NCBI GenBank assembly: GCA_020850595.1
Contig: JADZEK010000050.1
Coordinates: 62,001 to 126,000, forward strand
DNA: 64,000 bases
Direction: 5' to 3'
DNA from: Anaerolineales bacterium
Lineage (GTDB): Bacteria; Chloroflexota; Anaerolineae; Anaerolineales; UBA6663
Shown one piece after another: positions 53,465 through 62,104 of this stretch. A program made the translations under genes and the position numbers. Below the pieces are notes generated by a model. That model was not told the DNA's origin, did no database searches, and worked only from the letters and a program-made list of their open reading frames with translations. Position 1 is the stretch's first letter. Each line of letters starts with the position of its first letter.

Positions 53465-55804
53465 CTACGGCTGGACGATAACGGTGGCCGACATGTTGGC
53501 GTGATAGCCGCACAAGATCGTCACTGTGCCGGCCTCGTTGAAGGTGAACGAGTAGCTCGTGCCGTCGCCCAGGTTGGCGGGCGACTCGAAGGTGTTGGGC
53601 TTGGTGAAGTTGTACGGCTGGTGCAGCGCGCCCTGGATGAGGAACGTGACCTCCGTGCCGACCTTGATGGTGGTCTGCGCGGGCACGATCTCAAAGTTGC
53701 GGTAGGTAACAAAGACCGGCGCGGGCGTGGGCGCGGTGGTCGGCTCAGGCGTGGCCGTGGCCGGCGCGGGCGTGGCGGTGGGGGCGGCCGTCGCGCCTGG
53801 CTCCAGGGTGGCGGTGGCGCTGGGCGCGGCGGTGGGTTCCGGGGTGCTGGTAGGCGGCAGCGGTGTGGCGATGCCCGAGCCAGGCTCCGGCTCGACGCCC
53901 AGGGCCGCCAGGTACTGCGCGTAGAAGTAAGCGGTGTACGCCCCGCCCTCGCCCACGGTGGCTTCGATGACGCCGTTACCGTTGGCATCCACGCCGTTGA
54001 GCATGGCGCGGCTCAATGCCAGCGCCTGCGCGGCGGCGGCCTGCTTGGCGGCCGGGTCGCTGCTGGTCTGAATCACCAGCGCCAGGTCTACGATGTCGCC
54101 CGCCCAGGTGCGCAGGTTGGTCGCCAGCACCTGCACCTCGGCGGCATGAATACGCACGTTGTTGCTGGCGCCCGCCGCGGTAACGGCCGCCGCGGCCTGA
54201 GCCGCCACGCCGTCGGTGTAGCGCAAAATGCCGAAACCATCGCCCGGGTCTTGGATGGTCCCGTCGTGGTCGAAGTCGGCATAGTGCTCACCGCCCTGCC
54301 CCTCGATGATGGTGAGCATGTGCTCGATATGGCGGTTCTGCCCGGCGGTGTCGCCGAGGATAGCCGCGCCGTTGACGGCCTTGGCGTGGCGGAACAACTC
54401 TTCCGACAGGGTGATCAGGCCGAGGGCGTAGGGGGTCTGCGCGGGCGCGTCGCTGGAGGCGACGAGTAGTTGGCGCACCGGGCCGAGCGCTTCGGGGGCC
54501 AGGCGGTTGGTGACCAGCACCGTGGCGGAGGGCGTGGTCGGGTTTGACCCGGCCGCCTCCTGCGTGACCGAGAAGCCGTTGTACTTCGCCAGCAAGTTCT
54601 CGCCGGTGGGGCTGACATACGTCAGGACGGCATTGCCGGCGGCGTCGGGCGCCACGAGGCCGAGGTGCAGCGGGCTGCCCTCGCCAATGAGCCAGGCGTG
54701 GAACTCGCCCTGCGGCGCGGGCAGTCCCGAGATGACCAACTCAAAGGCATCGCTGCGGGCGGCGCTGTCGCGGAACGCGCCAAAGCCGACCGACTGCGCG
54801 CCAAGGGCGTCGGCGGGCGGCTCGGCGGCGGTGGGCTGGGCGGTTGGCGCGGGCGGGTTCACGGCGGTGGGCAGCGCGGCCAGGCTGCCGGCCGGCACCA
54901 CCTTGACGATGCCGGCCATGCCCACACCGCCCGCCGCGCCGTGGTAGAGACAAAAGTAGGGGAACTCGCCTTCGGTCGTGAAGGTAAAGGTGTATTCCGA
55001 CTTCTCTTCGAGCTGACCTTCTGGGAAGGCGTCTGTTTCCGAAGTGACGGTGTGCGGGTCGGGGTCGTCGTTGCGGAAGATGACGGTCGTGCCGGCCGGG
55101 ATTTCCAGCACGCCGGGGTTGAAGGCGTAGTTGGCGACCGGCACGATGACGGTGTTGGGCGGCGCCTCGGTCCCCGCCGGCACGTCGGCCACGGCGCGCG
55201 GGGCCACGTACCATACATAGTAGGTGGTCAGTCCGAACAGCCCCACCAGCCAGTATAGGCCGAGCGTAATGCGCATCAGGTTCTTCCACCATGCGATGCG
55301 CAGGGCCTGCGGCAGTAGTTTGTTCATGCGCAGCAGGATGTATAGGCCGCACAGGATCGCCAGCCCGCCGAGCAGCGAGTGCAGCAAGGAGGTGAAGTAA
55401 TAGGCCCTGAGCAGTTCAGCCGGAATGCCGCGCACCACCTGGCGGCTGAATGAGACGATCATGATGAACATGACCAGCACAATGTTCAGCAGCACCCAGA
55501 AAGTCTGGTTGTATTGATGCGCGGCGATCTTGTTGCCCTTGGCCAGCCCGTAGCCCACGGTCAGGCCCAGCAGCAGTACGACTTCGGCCAGCAGGTTGAG
55601 ATCGGCGAAGAGGCCGGCGCGGGTGCCGAACAGCCCCGTGCCGTTGGCAAAGCCCTTGGCTGGGCCGATGAGGATCAGCGTGAGCGCGATGCACAGCAGG
55701 ACCAGCCCGGCCACCACGGCCACGGCGATCTTCACCGGCGCGGCTGGGCCGCTGCCGCTGGGGCTGGGAACCGGCGGGCGTTGGGATTTCGCGGTTTCGG
55801 CCAT
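53465..55804 (-). CDS. Membrane protein with two cupredoxin domains and a DUF420-like membrane core
   Basis: This is a 779-residue protein. Five membrane helices occupy about 24-200 with conserved-looking His residues (H96, H142), resembling DUF420 proteins. A first type 1 copper domain follows with ligands H251, C285, H288 and M296 (DPHTV, YFCLYHG). The middle (about 330-640) has an anti-sigma-K-like beta domain and Asp-rich loops (DFDHDGT, DANGNG). A Pro/Thr/Ala linker leads to a second copper domain (H728, C765, H768, M771). An electron-transfer or copper-delivery role at the outer membrane face is likely. A GAGGAGG site precedes the ATG. Confidence 0.8.
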   Translation of the reverse strand: MAETAKSQRPPVPSPSGSGPAAPVKIAVAVVAGLVLLCIALTLILIGPAKGFANGTGLFGTRAGLFADLNLLAEVVLLLGLTVGYGLAKGNKIAAHQYNQTFWVLLNIVLVMFIMIVSFSRQVVRGIPAELLRAYYFTSLLHSLLGGLAILCGLYILLRMNKLLPQALRIAWWKNLMRITLGLYWLVGLFGLTTYYVWYVAPRAVADVPAGTEAPPNTVIVPVANYAFNPGVLEIPAGTTVIFRNDDPDPHTVTSETDAFPEGQLEEKSEYTFTFTTEGEFPYFCLYHGAAGGVGMAGIVKVVPAGSLAALPTAVNPPAPTAQPTAAEPPADALGAQSVGFGAFRDSAARSDAFELVISGLPAPQGEFHAWLIGEGSPLHLGLVAPDAAGNAVLTYVSPTGENLLAKYNGFSVTQEAAGSNPTTPSATVLVTNRLAPEALGPVRQLLVASSDAPAQTPYALGLITLSEELFRHAKAVNGAAILGDTAGQNRHIEHMLTIIEGQGGEHYADFDHDGTIQDPGDGFGILRYTDGVAAQAAAAVTAAGASNNVRIHAAEVQVLATNLRTWAGDIVDLALVIQTSSDPAAKQAAAAQALALSRAMLNGVDANGNGVIEATVGEGGAYTAYFYAQYLAALGVEPEPGSGIATPLPPTSTPEPTAAPSATATLEPGATAAPTATPAPATATPEPTTAPTPAPVFVTYRNFEIVPAQTTIKVGTEVTFLIQGALHQPYNFTKPNTFESPANLGDGTSYSFTFNEAGTVTILCGYHANMSATVIVQP

Positions 55805-55938
55805 GCAGCCTCCTCGTGCTACCTGGATATAAGCCAGCGGCCCGACCGAGGGCCGAACCGCTGAAAACTCATGCTGCCGTTACCGGGCCGCGCCCGGTTG
55901 CCCGCCCACCGTTCGCCGGCGTTCGGCGAACCAGCGCC

Positions 55939-56202
55939 CTAACGATACGCCGCCGCGGCTGCGCCGATTCTCAGCGTGGGCAGGGCGCGGCTGCTGGGGG
56001 CCGGGTAAGCGCCCGGCGTGGCGCTCGGCTGCGCGGCCGGATAGGCGGCCGGGGCCGTATAGGTGGGCAGAACGGCCGGGTATCCGCTGCTATCGGTAGC
56101 GGCCGGGACGCTGGTAGCGCCCTGGGGGGTGGGCGTGGGCTGAACGCAGGCGCTCAGCAGCAGGGCCAGCAGCAACGATACCAATAGGGTCAAACGCAAC
56201 AT
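55939..56202 (-). CDS. Small Pro/Ala/Tyr-rich lipoprotein
   Basis: This 87-residue lipoprotein starts at ATG 56202 with a strong GGAGG site. The signal peptide LLVSLLLALLLSAC ends in lipidated C19, followed by a proline/alanine/tyrosine-rich low-complexity tail (TAPAAYPAAQPSATPGAYPAP). It lacks any folded domain. It may be a short cell-wall linker or spacer. It lies between the BtuF-like gene and the cupredoxin membrane protein. Confidence 0.65.
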   Translation of the reverse strand: MLRLTLLVSLLLALLLSACVQPTPTPQGATSVPAATDSSGYPAVLPTYTAPAAYPAAQPSATPGAYPAPSSRALPTLRIGAAAAAYR

Positions 56203-56230
56203 TCTTCCTCCGATTAGGCAGATATGATAC

Positions 56231-57100
56231 TCAGGCATGGGGGATATGCAAGACGGCCGGCAGTTCGGCCAGCGCCCGCGCCAGGTGGGTGCCGGGCCAG
56301 GTGAGCAGCGCGCCATCCATGAGGTACACGCGCCCGGCGGCAACGGCTGGCAGGTCGAGCCGGTCGGCCAGGGCGGCCACATCCGCCTCACTGAAGGGGC
56401 CGGGAGAGCCGGGCAGCACAATTACGTCGGGCGCGGCGGCGCTCAGGTCGTCCGTAGCGATCGGCGACGCGCTGAGCGCGGCCGGGACGCTCTCTCCGCC
56501 ACAGGTCGCCAGTAGGTCGGTCAGGTAGCTGTCGCGCCCGGCTACCAGCCACCCGGCGCCATCTGTGCTGCGGCTCAGGGGGCAGAAGACCAGGCTGGGC
56601 GGCGCGTCAAGCGCGGCCTGGCGCGTGATCTCGTAAGAACGCTCCAGGGCGGCCAGCGTGTGCCCGGCCTGGGGGACATCGCACAGGCGCACGAGCGCCC
56701 AGAGCAGATTGAGGGCCTCGCGCACAGTTCGCGGGTCGGCCGTAACCCAGACCAGCACGCCGCTCGCCCGAAGCGCGGCGATGGCTTCTTGGGCATTCAA
56801 GCCGGCGCCGGCCAGCACCAGGTCGGGCTGGAGGGCGAGGATAGCGGCCGCCTCGGGCCGGGCGGGGTCGCCCACGCTGGGCAGGCGGGCGGTCCCCTCC
56901 ACCGGATAGCTGCAAGCGTCGGTGCGGCCCACGAGCCGCGCGCCCAGGCCCAGATCGAACAGGCTGGCGGTATGCGCAGGGACGAGGGAGACCAGACGCC
57001 CCGGCGCGTGCGGCAGACGCGGCGGACCTGGGTCGGCGGAGATTATGGCGTCTTCTTGGCCTTGCCGCAGTTGCAGCCACCGCCTTCGTGCCGGTCGCAC
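56231..57100 (-). CDS. Helical-backbone metal/cobalamin-binding protein (BtuF-like), without signal peptide
   Basis: This is a 289-residue Peripla_BP_2-like protein. Segments RLVSLVPAHTASLFDLGLGARLVGRTDACSYPVEG, EAAAILALQPDLVLAGAGLNAQEAIAALRASGV and PDVIVLPGSPGPFSEADV match BtuF/cobalamin-type binding proteins. There is no signal peptide or lipobox, so it is probably cytoplasmic, as in some COG0614 members. The only canonical start is a GTG at 57100, 58 nt inside the PSP1 gene. An uncanonical start near the PSP1 stop codon could make it slightly shorter. No ABC permease or ATPase is adjacent. Confidence 0.75.
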   Translation of the reverse strand: MRPARRRWLQLRQGQEDAIISADPGPPRLPHAPGRLVSLVPAHTASLFDLGLGARLVGRTDACSYPVEGTARLPSVGDPARPEAAAILALQPDLVLAGAGLNAQEAIAALRASGVLVWVTADPRTVREALNLLWALVRLCDVPQAGHTLAALERSYEITRQAALDAPPSLVFCPLSRSTDGAGWLVAGRDSYLTDLLATCGGESVPAALSASPIATDDLSAAAPDVIVLPGSPGPFSEADVAALADRLDLPAVAAGRVYLMDGALLTWPGTHLARALAELPAVLHIPHA

Positions 57101-58035
57101 GGGGCGGCGGCCTTTTGCTGCAGCGCTTGCAGTTCGGCGGCGGGCTGGAGGTCGTCCTTCATGAACTCGAAGACGCGCATGGACTCGCCTTCGACCACCG
57201 CCACGAAGACTGCTTCTTTCATCGGGTTCACGTCCACCACCTTGCCGGTGCCTTTAGGCGTGATGACCAGCTTACCGCGCTTGGGTAATAACTTGCGCGC
57301 CGCGACGTAGTTCTCATACTCGTAGACCAAGCAGCAGCGCAGACGCCCGCACATGCCGGTGATCTCTTCCGGGTTGAGCGAGAGGCCCTGCTCTTTCGCC
57401 ATTTTGATGCTGACGGGGCTGAAGTCGGTCAGGAAAGTCGAGCAGCAGCGCGCCTCGAGGCCGCACGCGCCCATGCCGCCCAGCAGCTTGGCCACGTCGC
57501 GTGGGCCGATCTGGCGCAGGGCTACCTGGGTCTGCGGGTAGGCCTGCTGCATGTCATCGCGCAGCGACTTGGTCTCAAGGCGGCCCGCGCCGTCGTCAGG
57601 GCCGCTGATGAGAAAGGTGAGGCGCGAGCCGTCGTAGCTGTACTCGGCGCGCACGATCTTCACGTCCACCAGGCGCAGTTGGTGCGCGCGCTCGCGGGCG
57701 TTAATCATGGCTTCGGTTTCCTGGCCCTTCCACATCTGCTCCAGGGCCAGGTCGCGGGCGGTGGCGAGGGCCTCGATGGCCTTGTAGCCGCCGGAGGGCG
57801 GGGCCTGCTTGTCGGGGGCGATGAGGTGGACCACCTCGCCCAACTGTCGGCCGCGGGTGGTCTCGACGATGACGCGGTCGCCGGGCTTAAGCAAACCGTG
57901 GCCGGTGGCGTCAAAGTGGTAGATTTTGCCGACGCGCATGAAGCGCACGCCGATGATTTGCTTGGTGTTGGCGGGCAGCGCCGCCACCGGCAGGTTGGCC
58001 GGGGCCGCGTCAGAAGGGAAGGTTATCTCAGCCAT
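57043..58035 (-). CDS. PSP1-domain protein (YaaT/RicT-like)
   Basis: From ATG 58035 the product has 330 residues. The PSP1 C-terminal domain core shows RLTFLISGPDDGAGRLETKSLRDDMQQAYPQTQVALRQIGPRDVAKLLGGMGACGLEARCCSTFL, followed by EITGMCGRLRCCLVYEYENYVAARKLLPKRGK with the family's paired cysteines. RicT/YaaT in Bacillus belongs to the Fe-S cluster-containing RicAFT complex that modulates RNA processing. A GTG at 58053 is also possible. The C-terminal tail has Cys/His residues (PCDRHEGGGCNCGK). The next gene starts inside its 3' end. Confidence 0.88.
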   Translation of the reverse strand: MAEITFPSDAAPANLPVAALPANTKQIIGVRFMRVGKIYHFDATGHGLLKPGDRVIVETTRGRQLGEVVHLIAPDKQAPPSGGYKAIEALATARDLALEQMWKGQETEAMINARERAHQLRLVDVKIVRAEYSYDGSRLTFLISGPDDGAGRLETKSLRDDMQQAYPQTQVALRQIGPRDVAKLLGGMGACGLEARCCSTFLTDFSPVSIKMAKEQGLSLNPEEITGMCGRLRCCLVYEYENYVAARKLLPKRGKLVITPKGTGKVVDVNPMKEAVFVAVVEGESMRVFEFMKDDLQPAAELQALQQKAAAPCDRHEGGGCNCGKAKKTP

Positions 58036-58100
58036 AACAGTACGTTCTTGCACTCCTTGTCGCGGCCCATAATACGCGAGGGGGGAGGTTTGGGCAAGGC

Positions 58101-58168
58101 GGAGTGGAGGTTAGAGGTTAGAGATCAGAGGGAGAGGAGCGAGGTGGGAGGTGAGAGGTGGGAAGGGG
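58101..58168 (+). repeat. Low-complexity polypurine repeat (GAGGTTAGAG-like units)
   Basis: The tract is built of irregular GAGGT, TTAGAG and GGAG units on the plus strand. It spans the region after the PSP1 start and the end of the tandem Nudix gene, whose last about 15 residues it encodes. A related tract occurs at 62651-62693. Confidence 0.65.
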
Positions 58169-59162
58169 CCGGATCTGAGGGGGCAACGGCTTGCGCCGAA
58201 CGCGCGGCGTGCCAGGCGAATAGCGCGGGGAGGCGGGCGGCATAGTACGCGGAGGTGGGCGGGAGGGCATCGGCGGCGAAGTAGCCGAGGTCGGCGACTT
58301 CGGAGCCATCTGGGCGGAGCGCGCCGCCGATGACGCGGCAGGCAAAGACAGCCTGGACGACCGAGAGTTCGTCGCCGTTGGGGTAGACAACACGCCGCCC
58401 GGCTTCGACGCCCAGCAGCGCGGTGGGCGCGACGCGCAAGCCGGTTTCTTCCTCGCACTCGCGCTGGGCGGTGCGCGCCAGGCTCTCGCCCAGGTCGAGC
58501 GCGCCGCCGGGCGGGGTCCACAGGCCGTTGTCGGCGCGTTGCTGGAGCAGTAGGCGGCCCTGGTCGTCGAAGACGATGGCGCCGGCCCCCGGCCAGACGA
58601 GCGGGGCGGGGCCGAGTATTGGCCGCAGCGCGAGCGGCGAGACCCACGGGCTGTCGGGCGGTTGAGACTCAGGCGGGTCGAAGTACGGCGGCGCGGCGGC
58701 GGCCAGGCCGTGCGGCACGATTCCGTGCTTAAGCATGGCGGCGTACCAGGACGAGGTGGGTGGGAGGGCGTTGGGCACGAAGTAGGCTAGCGCCTCCACC
58801 TCGCCGAGCTGGGGTAAAAGGCCGCCGCTGACGACGGTGCAGGCGTAGCACAGGGTAATCTGCTGCACCTGATCGCCGTTGGGGTAGGCAAAGTTGTAGC
58901 GCGGGCTGGAGTACAGGCCGGTGAGCGGGCCGACGGTCACGGTCAGGCCGGTCTCCTCCAGCACTTCGCGGGCCAGGGCGGCCTCGGGCGTCTCGCCCAG
59001 CTCCAGCAGGCCGCCGGGCAGGCCCCACCAGGCATCACCAAAGTCGGCGCGGCGCTGGAAGAGCACGCGGCCCGCCGCATCGCGCACCAGGCCGGTGACG
59101 TAGGCTAGCGGCAGGCGCGCGCGCCCCGCCCCAGCGCGCAGCCAGGCGACGTAGCTCGTCAT
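58125..59162 (-). CDS. Tandem Nudix hydrolase (two Nudix domains)
   Basis: This is a 345-residue protein with two Nudix boxes. Box 1 spans about 50-72 (GGLLELGETPEAALAREVLEET) and box 2 about 219-241 (GGALDLGESLARTAQRECEEET). Each domain has matching later segments (YPNGDQ/YPNGDEL, LPPTSSWYAAML/LPPTSAYYAARL), so the gene arose by internal duplication. Nudix enzymes hydrolyse nucleoside diphosphates linked to other groups. The C-terminal tail (about 325-345) is encoded by a polypurine repeat and looks non-homologous. The D-aminoacylase-like gene overlaps its start by 4 nt. Confidence 0.88.
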   Translation of the reverse strand: MTSYVAWLRAGAGRARLPLAYVTGLVRDAAGRVLFQRRADFGDAWWGLPGGLLELGETPEAALAREVLEETGLTVTVGPLTGLYSSPRYNFAYPNGDQVQQITLCYACTVVSGGLLPQLGEVEALAYFVPNALPPTSSWYAAMLKHGIVPHGLAAAAPPYFDPPESQPPDSPWVSPLALRPILGPAPLVWPGAGAIVFDDQGRLLLQQRADNGLWTPPGGALDLGESLARTAQRECEEETGLRVAPTALLGVEAGRRVVYPNGDELSVVQAVFACRVIGGALRPDGSEVADLGYFAADALPPTSAYYAARLPALFAWHAARSAQAVAPSDPAPSHLSPPTSLLSL

Positions 59163-60784
59163 GCCGCCGCGCCAGGCCCGATCAGCACGCGGCCGGGGCG
59201 CGCGTTGGTGTGCTCGCCGTCGCGGATCACCGGCACGCCGTTGACGAGCACGTGCTGCACGCCGGTGCTGTATTGGTGCGGCTGCGCGAAGGTGGCGTGG
59301 TCCTGAATGGCGGCCGGGTCGAAGACGACCACGTCGGCGTAATGGCCGGGCAGCAGCCGGCCGCGTTCCTTCAGGCGCAGGTTGGCGGCGGGTAGCGCGC
59401 TCAGTTGGCGCACAGCCTGGGGGAGCGTCAACGCGCCCTCGTCGCGGGTGTACTTGCCGAGCACGCGGGCGAACGTGCCGTAAGCGCGCGGGTGCGGGTT
59501 CGACTTGAGAAACACACCCTCCGGCGCGAGCGAGGCCGAGTCGGAGCCAAAGCTCATCCAGGGCAGACCCACCTGGCGGCGCACGTTGTCTTCCGACATC
59601 AGCCGGTAGACCGTGCCCACGCGGCTGTCGTCTTCGATGACCAGCTGTATGGCGGCCTCTTCCGGCGAGAGGCCGCGCGGCGCGGCGACCTGGGCCAGCG
59701 TCTGGCCGGTGAGGGGCTTGAGGGCAGCGTTCTTGAAGCTGACCAGGAGCACGTTTTCCGGGCTACCCGCCATGAGGCGCAGGTTTTCCCAATCGGCGGC
59801 GGGGGCGCGCATGTCGGCCAGCACGCGGGCGCGCATGGCCGGGTCTTTCAGGCGCGCCACCCAGGCGGCGTGGCCGCCTTCTTGCGCCCAGGGCGGCATG
59901 GCGGCGTCTAGCCCGGTGGCGGCGGCGGGATAGGTGTACATGTCAGCGGTCACAGCCAGGCCCTCGGCGCGGGCGGCCTCGATGCGGGCAATGACGGTGT
60001 CAAGCTTGCCCCAGTTGGTCTGCCCGGCTGCCTTGAGGTGGTAGACCTCGGCGCGGGTGGGCGCTTCGCGGGCGATGGTGAGAAGTTCCTCTAGCCCTTC
60101 GAGCAGGCGGTCGCCCTCGCTGCGCAGGTGCGAGATGTACAGCCCGCCGAGTTCGGCCGAGGCGCGCGCCAGGGCAATCAGCTCGCTGGTGGGGGCGAAG
60201 CACGCGGGCACGTAGATGAGCGAGGAGGCCAGGCCCACCGCGCCCGCGCGCATGGCGGCGCGCACCAGGTTGCACATGGCCTCCAGCTCGGCGGGCGTGG
60301 CGGGCCGGTCGGCGTAGCCGAGGGTGTGGATGCGCACGGTGGTGGCCCCGACAAAGGAGGCCACGTTGCAGCTCACGCCGCGCGCTGCCAGCCAGTCGAG
60401 GTATTGGCGCAGGGTGGTCCACTCAATGGGATGCTGAATGTCACCCTGGCGCGCCAGCTCTTCCTGGCGCATGTGCTCCGTCAGCGGGCCTTCCGACCAG
60501 CCTTCGCCCATGACCTCCAGCGTGACGCCCTGGCGCAGGTCGCTCTGCGAGCGGCCGTCGGCGATGAGCGCCTCGCCGGCCCAACTGAGCATGTTGATGA
60601 AGCCGGGGGCGAGGGCCAGGCTGTCCGCGTCTAGCTCGACGCGGCCGCGCGCGCTGCCCAGCGGGCCGACGCGAGCCAGCCGATCGCCCTGCACGGCCAC
60701 GCCGCCGGGGTACGGCTCACCGCCGCCGCCGTCGTAGATTAGGCCGTTGTGGATCACCAGGTCGTAGTCGGGTGAAGCAGTCAT
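59159..60784 (-). CDS. D-aminoacylase-like amidohydrolase with altered metal site
   Basis: This 541-residue amidohydrolase-fold protein resembles N-acyl-D-amino-acid deacylases. Typical segments are LAPGFINMLSW (58-68), QGVTLEVMGEGWSEGPL, GGLYISHLRSEGDRLLEGL, VYHLKAAG and WMSFGSDSASLAPEG. Compared with the Alcaligenes enzyme, the early metal-site H67 and H69 appear as L66 and W68, and metal ligand C96 appears as G95. The later His positions (SHLR, VYHLK) and the Asp in GSDSA remain. It may be a subfamily with a single metal site. It starts 3 nt into the tandem Nudix gene region and is probably cotranscribed with it. Confidence 0.8.
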   Translation of the reverse strand: MTASPDYDLVIHNGLIYDGGGGEPYPGGVAVQGDRLARVGPLGSARGRVELDADSLALAPGFINMLSWAGEALIADGRSQSDLRQGVTLEVMGEGWSEGPLTEHMRQEELARQGDIQHPIEWTTLRQYLDWLAARGVSCNVASFVGATTVRIHTLGYADRPATPAELEAMCNLVRAAMRAGAVGLASSLIYVPACFAPTSELIALARASAELGGLYISHLRSEGDRLLEGLEELLTIAREAPTRAEVYHLKAAGQTNWGKLDTVIARIEAARAEGLAVTADMYTYPAAATGLDAAMPPWAQEGGHAAWVARLKDPAMRARVLADMRAPAADWENLRLMAGSPENVLLVSFKNAALKPLTGQTLAQVAAPRGLSPEEAAIQLVIEDDSRVGTVYRLMSEDNVRRQVGLPWMSFGSDSASLAPEGVFLKSNPHPRAYGTFARVLGKYTRDEGALTLPQAVRQLSALPAANLRLKERGRLLPGHYADVVVFDPAAIQDHATFAQPHQYSTGVQHVLVNGVPVIRDGEHTNARPGRVLIGPGAAA

Positions 60785-60829
60785 CGCGCGTGAACCTGTG
60801 AGGGCGGCCGGGCAAGCGGGTGGCGCGGC

Positions 60830-61273
60830 CTAGCGGAACCACGTGCGCCGCGCGAGGCTGACGACATAGCCGACGTTGATGATTATGAACAGCAGCAGCC
60901 CCACGCCGCCGAAGACGAGCGGAAAGAGCCACAGCTCCACGAAACTGTCGAGGCGGGCCGTCTCGGGGTTGGCGCGGTCGTAGCGCACGGTCACGCGGTC
61001 ACCGACTGCGTAGGCGGGCGGGTTGGTGTACGTGCCGATCAACTGGTAATCTAGGCTGCGCACAGTGTACTCGACCACCGGCGCGTAGCTGTCGCCGTCG
61101 TCATCGCTGCTGACGAGTATGTCTACCACGCGGCCGGAGGTAGTCGCGCCAGCCTGCACCAGCCGAAAACTGCCATAGCCCCACCAACCGCCCACGGCGA
61201 GGAAGACCAGGCAGAACAGGTTCAGGATGATCAACAGACAGCCGCTGCCCAAGAAGCCGAAGCGATTGTACAT
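60830..61273 (-). CDS. DUF3592-like membrane protein
   Basis: This 147-residue protein starts at ATG 61273 with a first membrane helix (LGSGCLLIILNLFCLVFLAVGGWW). A beta-rich domain with RLVQAGATTSGRVVDI, DSYAPVVEYTV and VGDRVTVRYDRANPETARL follows, characteristic of DUF3592. A second helix (LWLFPLVFGGVGLLLFIIINVGYVV) closes the protein. The frame is open to 61387, but the extra part is an Arg/Pro-rich shadow of the SDR gene. Function unknown. Confidence 0.78.
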   Translation of the reverse strand: MYNRFGFLGSGCLLIILNLFCLVFLAVGGWWGYGSFRLVQAGATTSGRVVDILVSSDDDGDSYAPVVEYTVRSLDYQLIGTYTNPPAYAVGDRVTVRYDRANPETARLDSFVELWLFPLVFGGVGLLLFIIINVGYVVSLARRTWFR

Positions 61274-61301
61274 GCTGCCAGGTCTCCTGGGCGGGCGCGC
61301 C

Positions 61302-62102
61302 CTAGCCAGCCGGCCGCCGCCAGCCGGTGCGAATGAGCAGCCACTCCACCAGGCGGGGGGCCAGGGTGTTGACGGCGACCAGCACACGCAGCATGGCGGG
61401 CAAAACCACCTCGCGGCGGTCGCGGGCGAGGCCGTCCGCGATGGCGGCGGCTACCTGCTCGGGCGTGACGACCGGCACGATGCGGCTGATGCCTGGGCCG
61501 CGCTCCAAGACGCCGGGGTTTTTGTCAAAATAGGCGGAGCGGGTATGCCCCAGCGTCACCGAGGTGACGCCGACGCCCGTGCCGTGCAGGTCGCAGCGCA
61601 GCGCGTTGGTGAAGCCGCGCAGCGCGTAGCGGGCGGCGGTGTAGCCTGCCGCGCCCGGCCAGCCGGACCAGGCCACCGGTGAGTTGACGTTGACGATGCG
61701 CCCGCGCCGCCGCGCCAACATGCCGGGCAGGCAGCGCCGCGTGACGAAGAAGGCCGCGAAGTACGGCGCGTTCATCATCGCCACGGCCTCGGCGGGAGGG
61801 GTCTCCTCGGTGGTCAGCCAGCGCCCCGCCCCGGCGCTGTTGACCAGGATGTCGGGCGTGACGCCGCGCGCCGCCAGGTCGTCGAAGATGGCGTCTACCG
61901 CGGCGGGGTCGGCCAGGTCGGCGGGGTGCGGCTCCGCCGCGCCGCCCGCCGCCGCGATCTCGGCGACGAGCGCTTCCAGCCGCTCGGCGGACCGGGCCAG
62001 GGCGATGACGCGCGCGCCGCGCTGGGCAAGCAGCCGGGCGGCGGCGCGGCCAATGCCGTTCGAAGCGCCGGTGACGACGGCGGTGGCTCCGGGAATTTCC
62101 AT
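61302..62102 (-). CDS. Short-chain dehydrogenase/reductase with Y-x3-R in place of Y-x3-K
   Basis: This is a 266-residue classical SDR starting at ATG 62102. The nucleotide-binding motif is TGASNGIG (11-18), VNSAGAG (88-94) is the structural motif, S141 is the catalytic Ser, and Y154 the catalytic Tyr. The usual Lys four residues later is Arg (R158, YTAAR). The frame is open to 62648, but that is a shadow of the zinc-ribbon gene. It starts 2 nt after that gene's stop. It probably oxidises or reduces a lipid or sugar alcohol, although the Lys-to-Arg change may alter activity. Confidence 0.82.
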   Translation of the reverse strand: MEIPGATAVVTGASNGIGRAAARLLAQRGARVIALARSAERLEALVAEIAAAGGAAEPHPADLADPAAVDAIFDDLAARGVTPDILVNSAGAGRWLTTEETPPAEAVAMMNAPYFAAFFVTRRCLPGMLARRRGRIVNVNSPVAWSGWPGAAGYTAARYALRGFTNALRCDLHGTGVGVTSVTLGHTRSAYFDKNPGVLERGPGISRIVPVVTPEQVAAAIADGLARDRREVVLPAMLRVLVAVNTLAPRLVEWLLIRTGWRRPAG

Positions 62103-62104
62103 GG

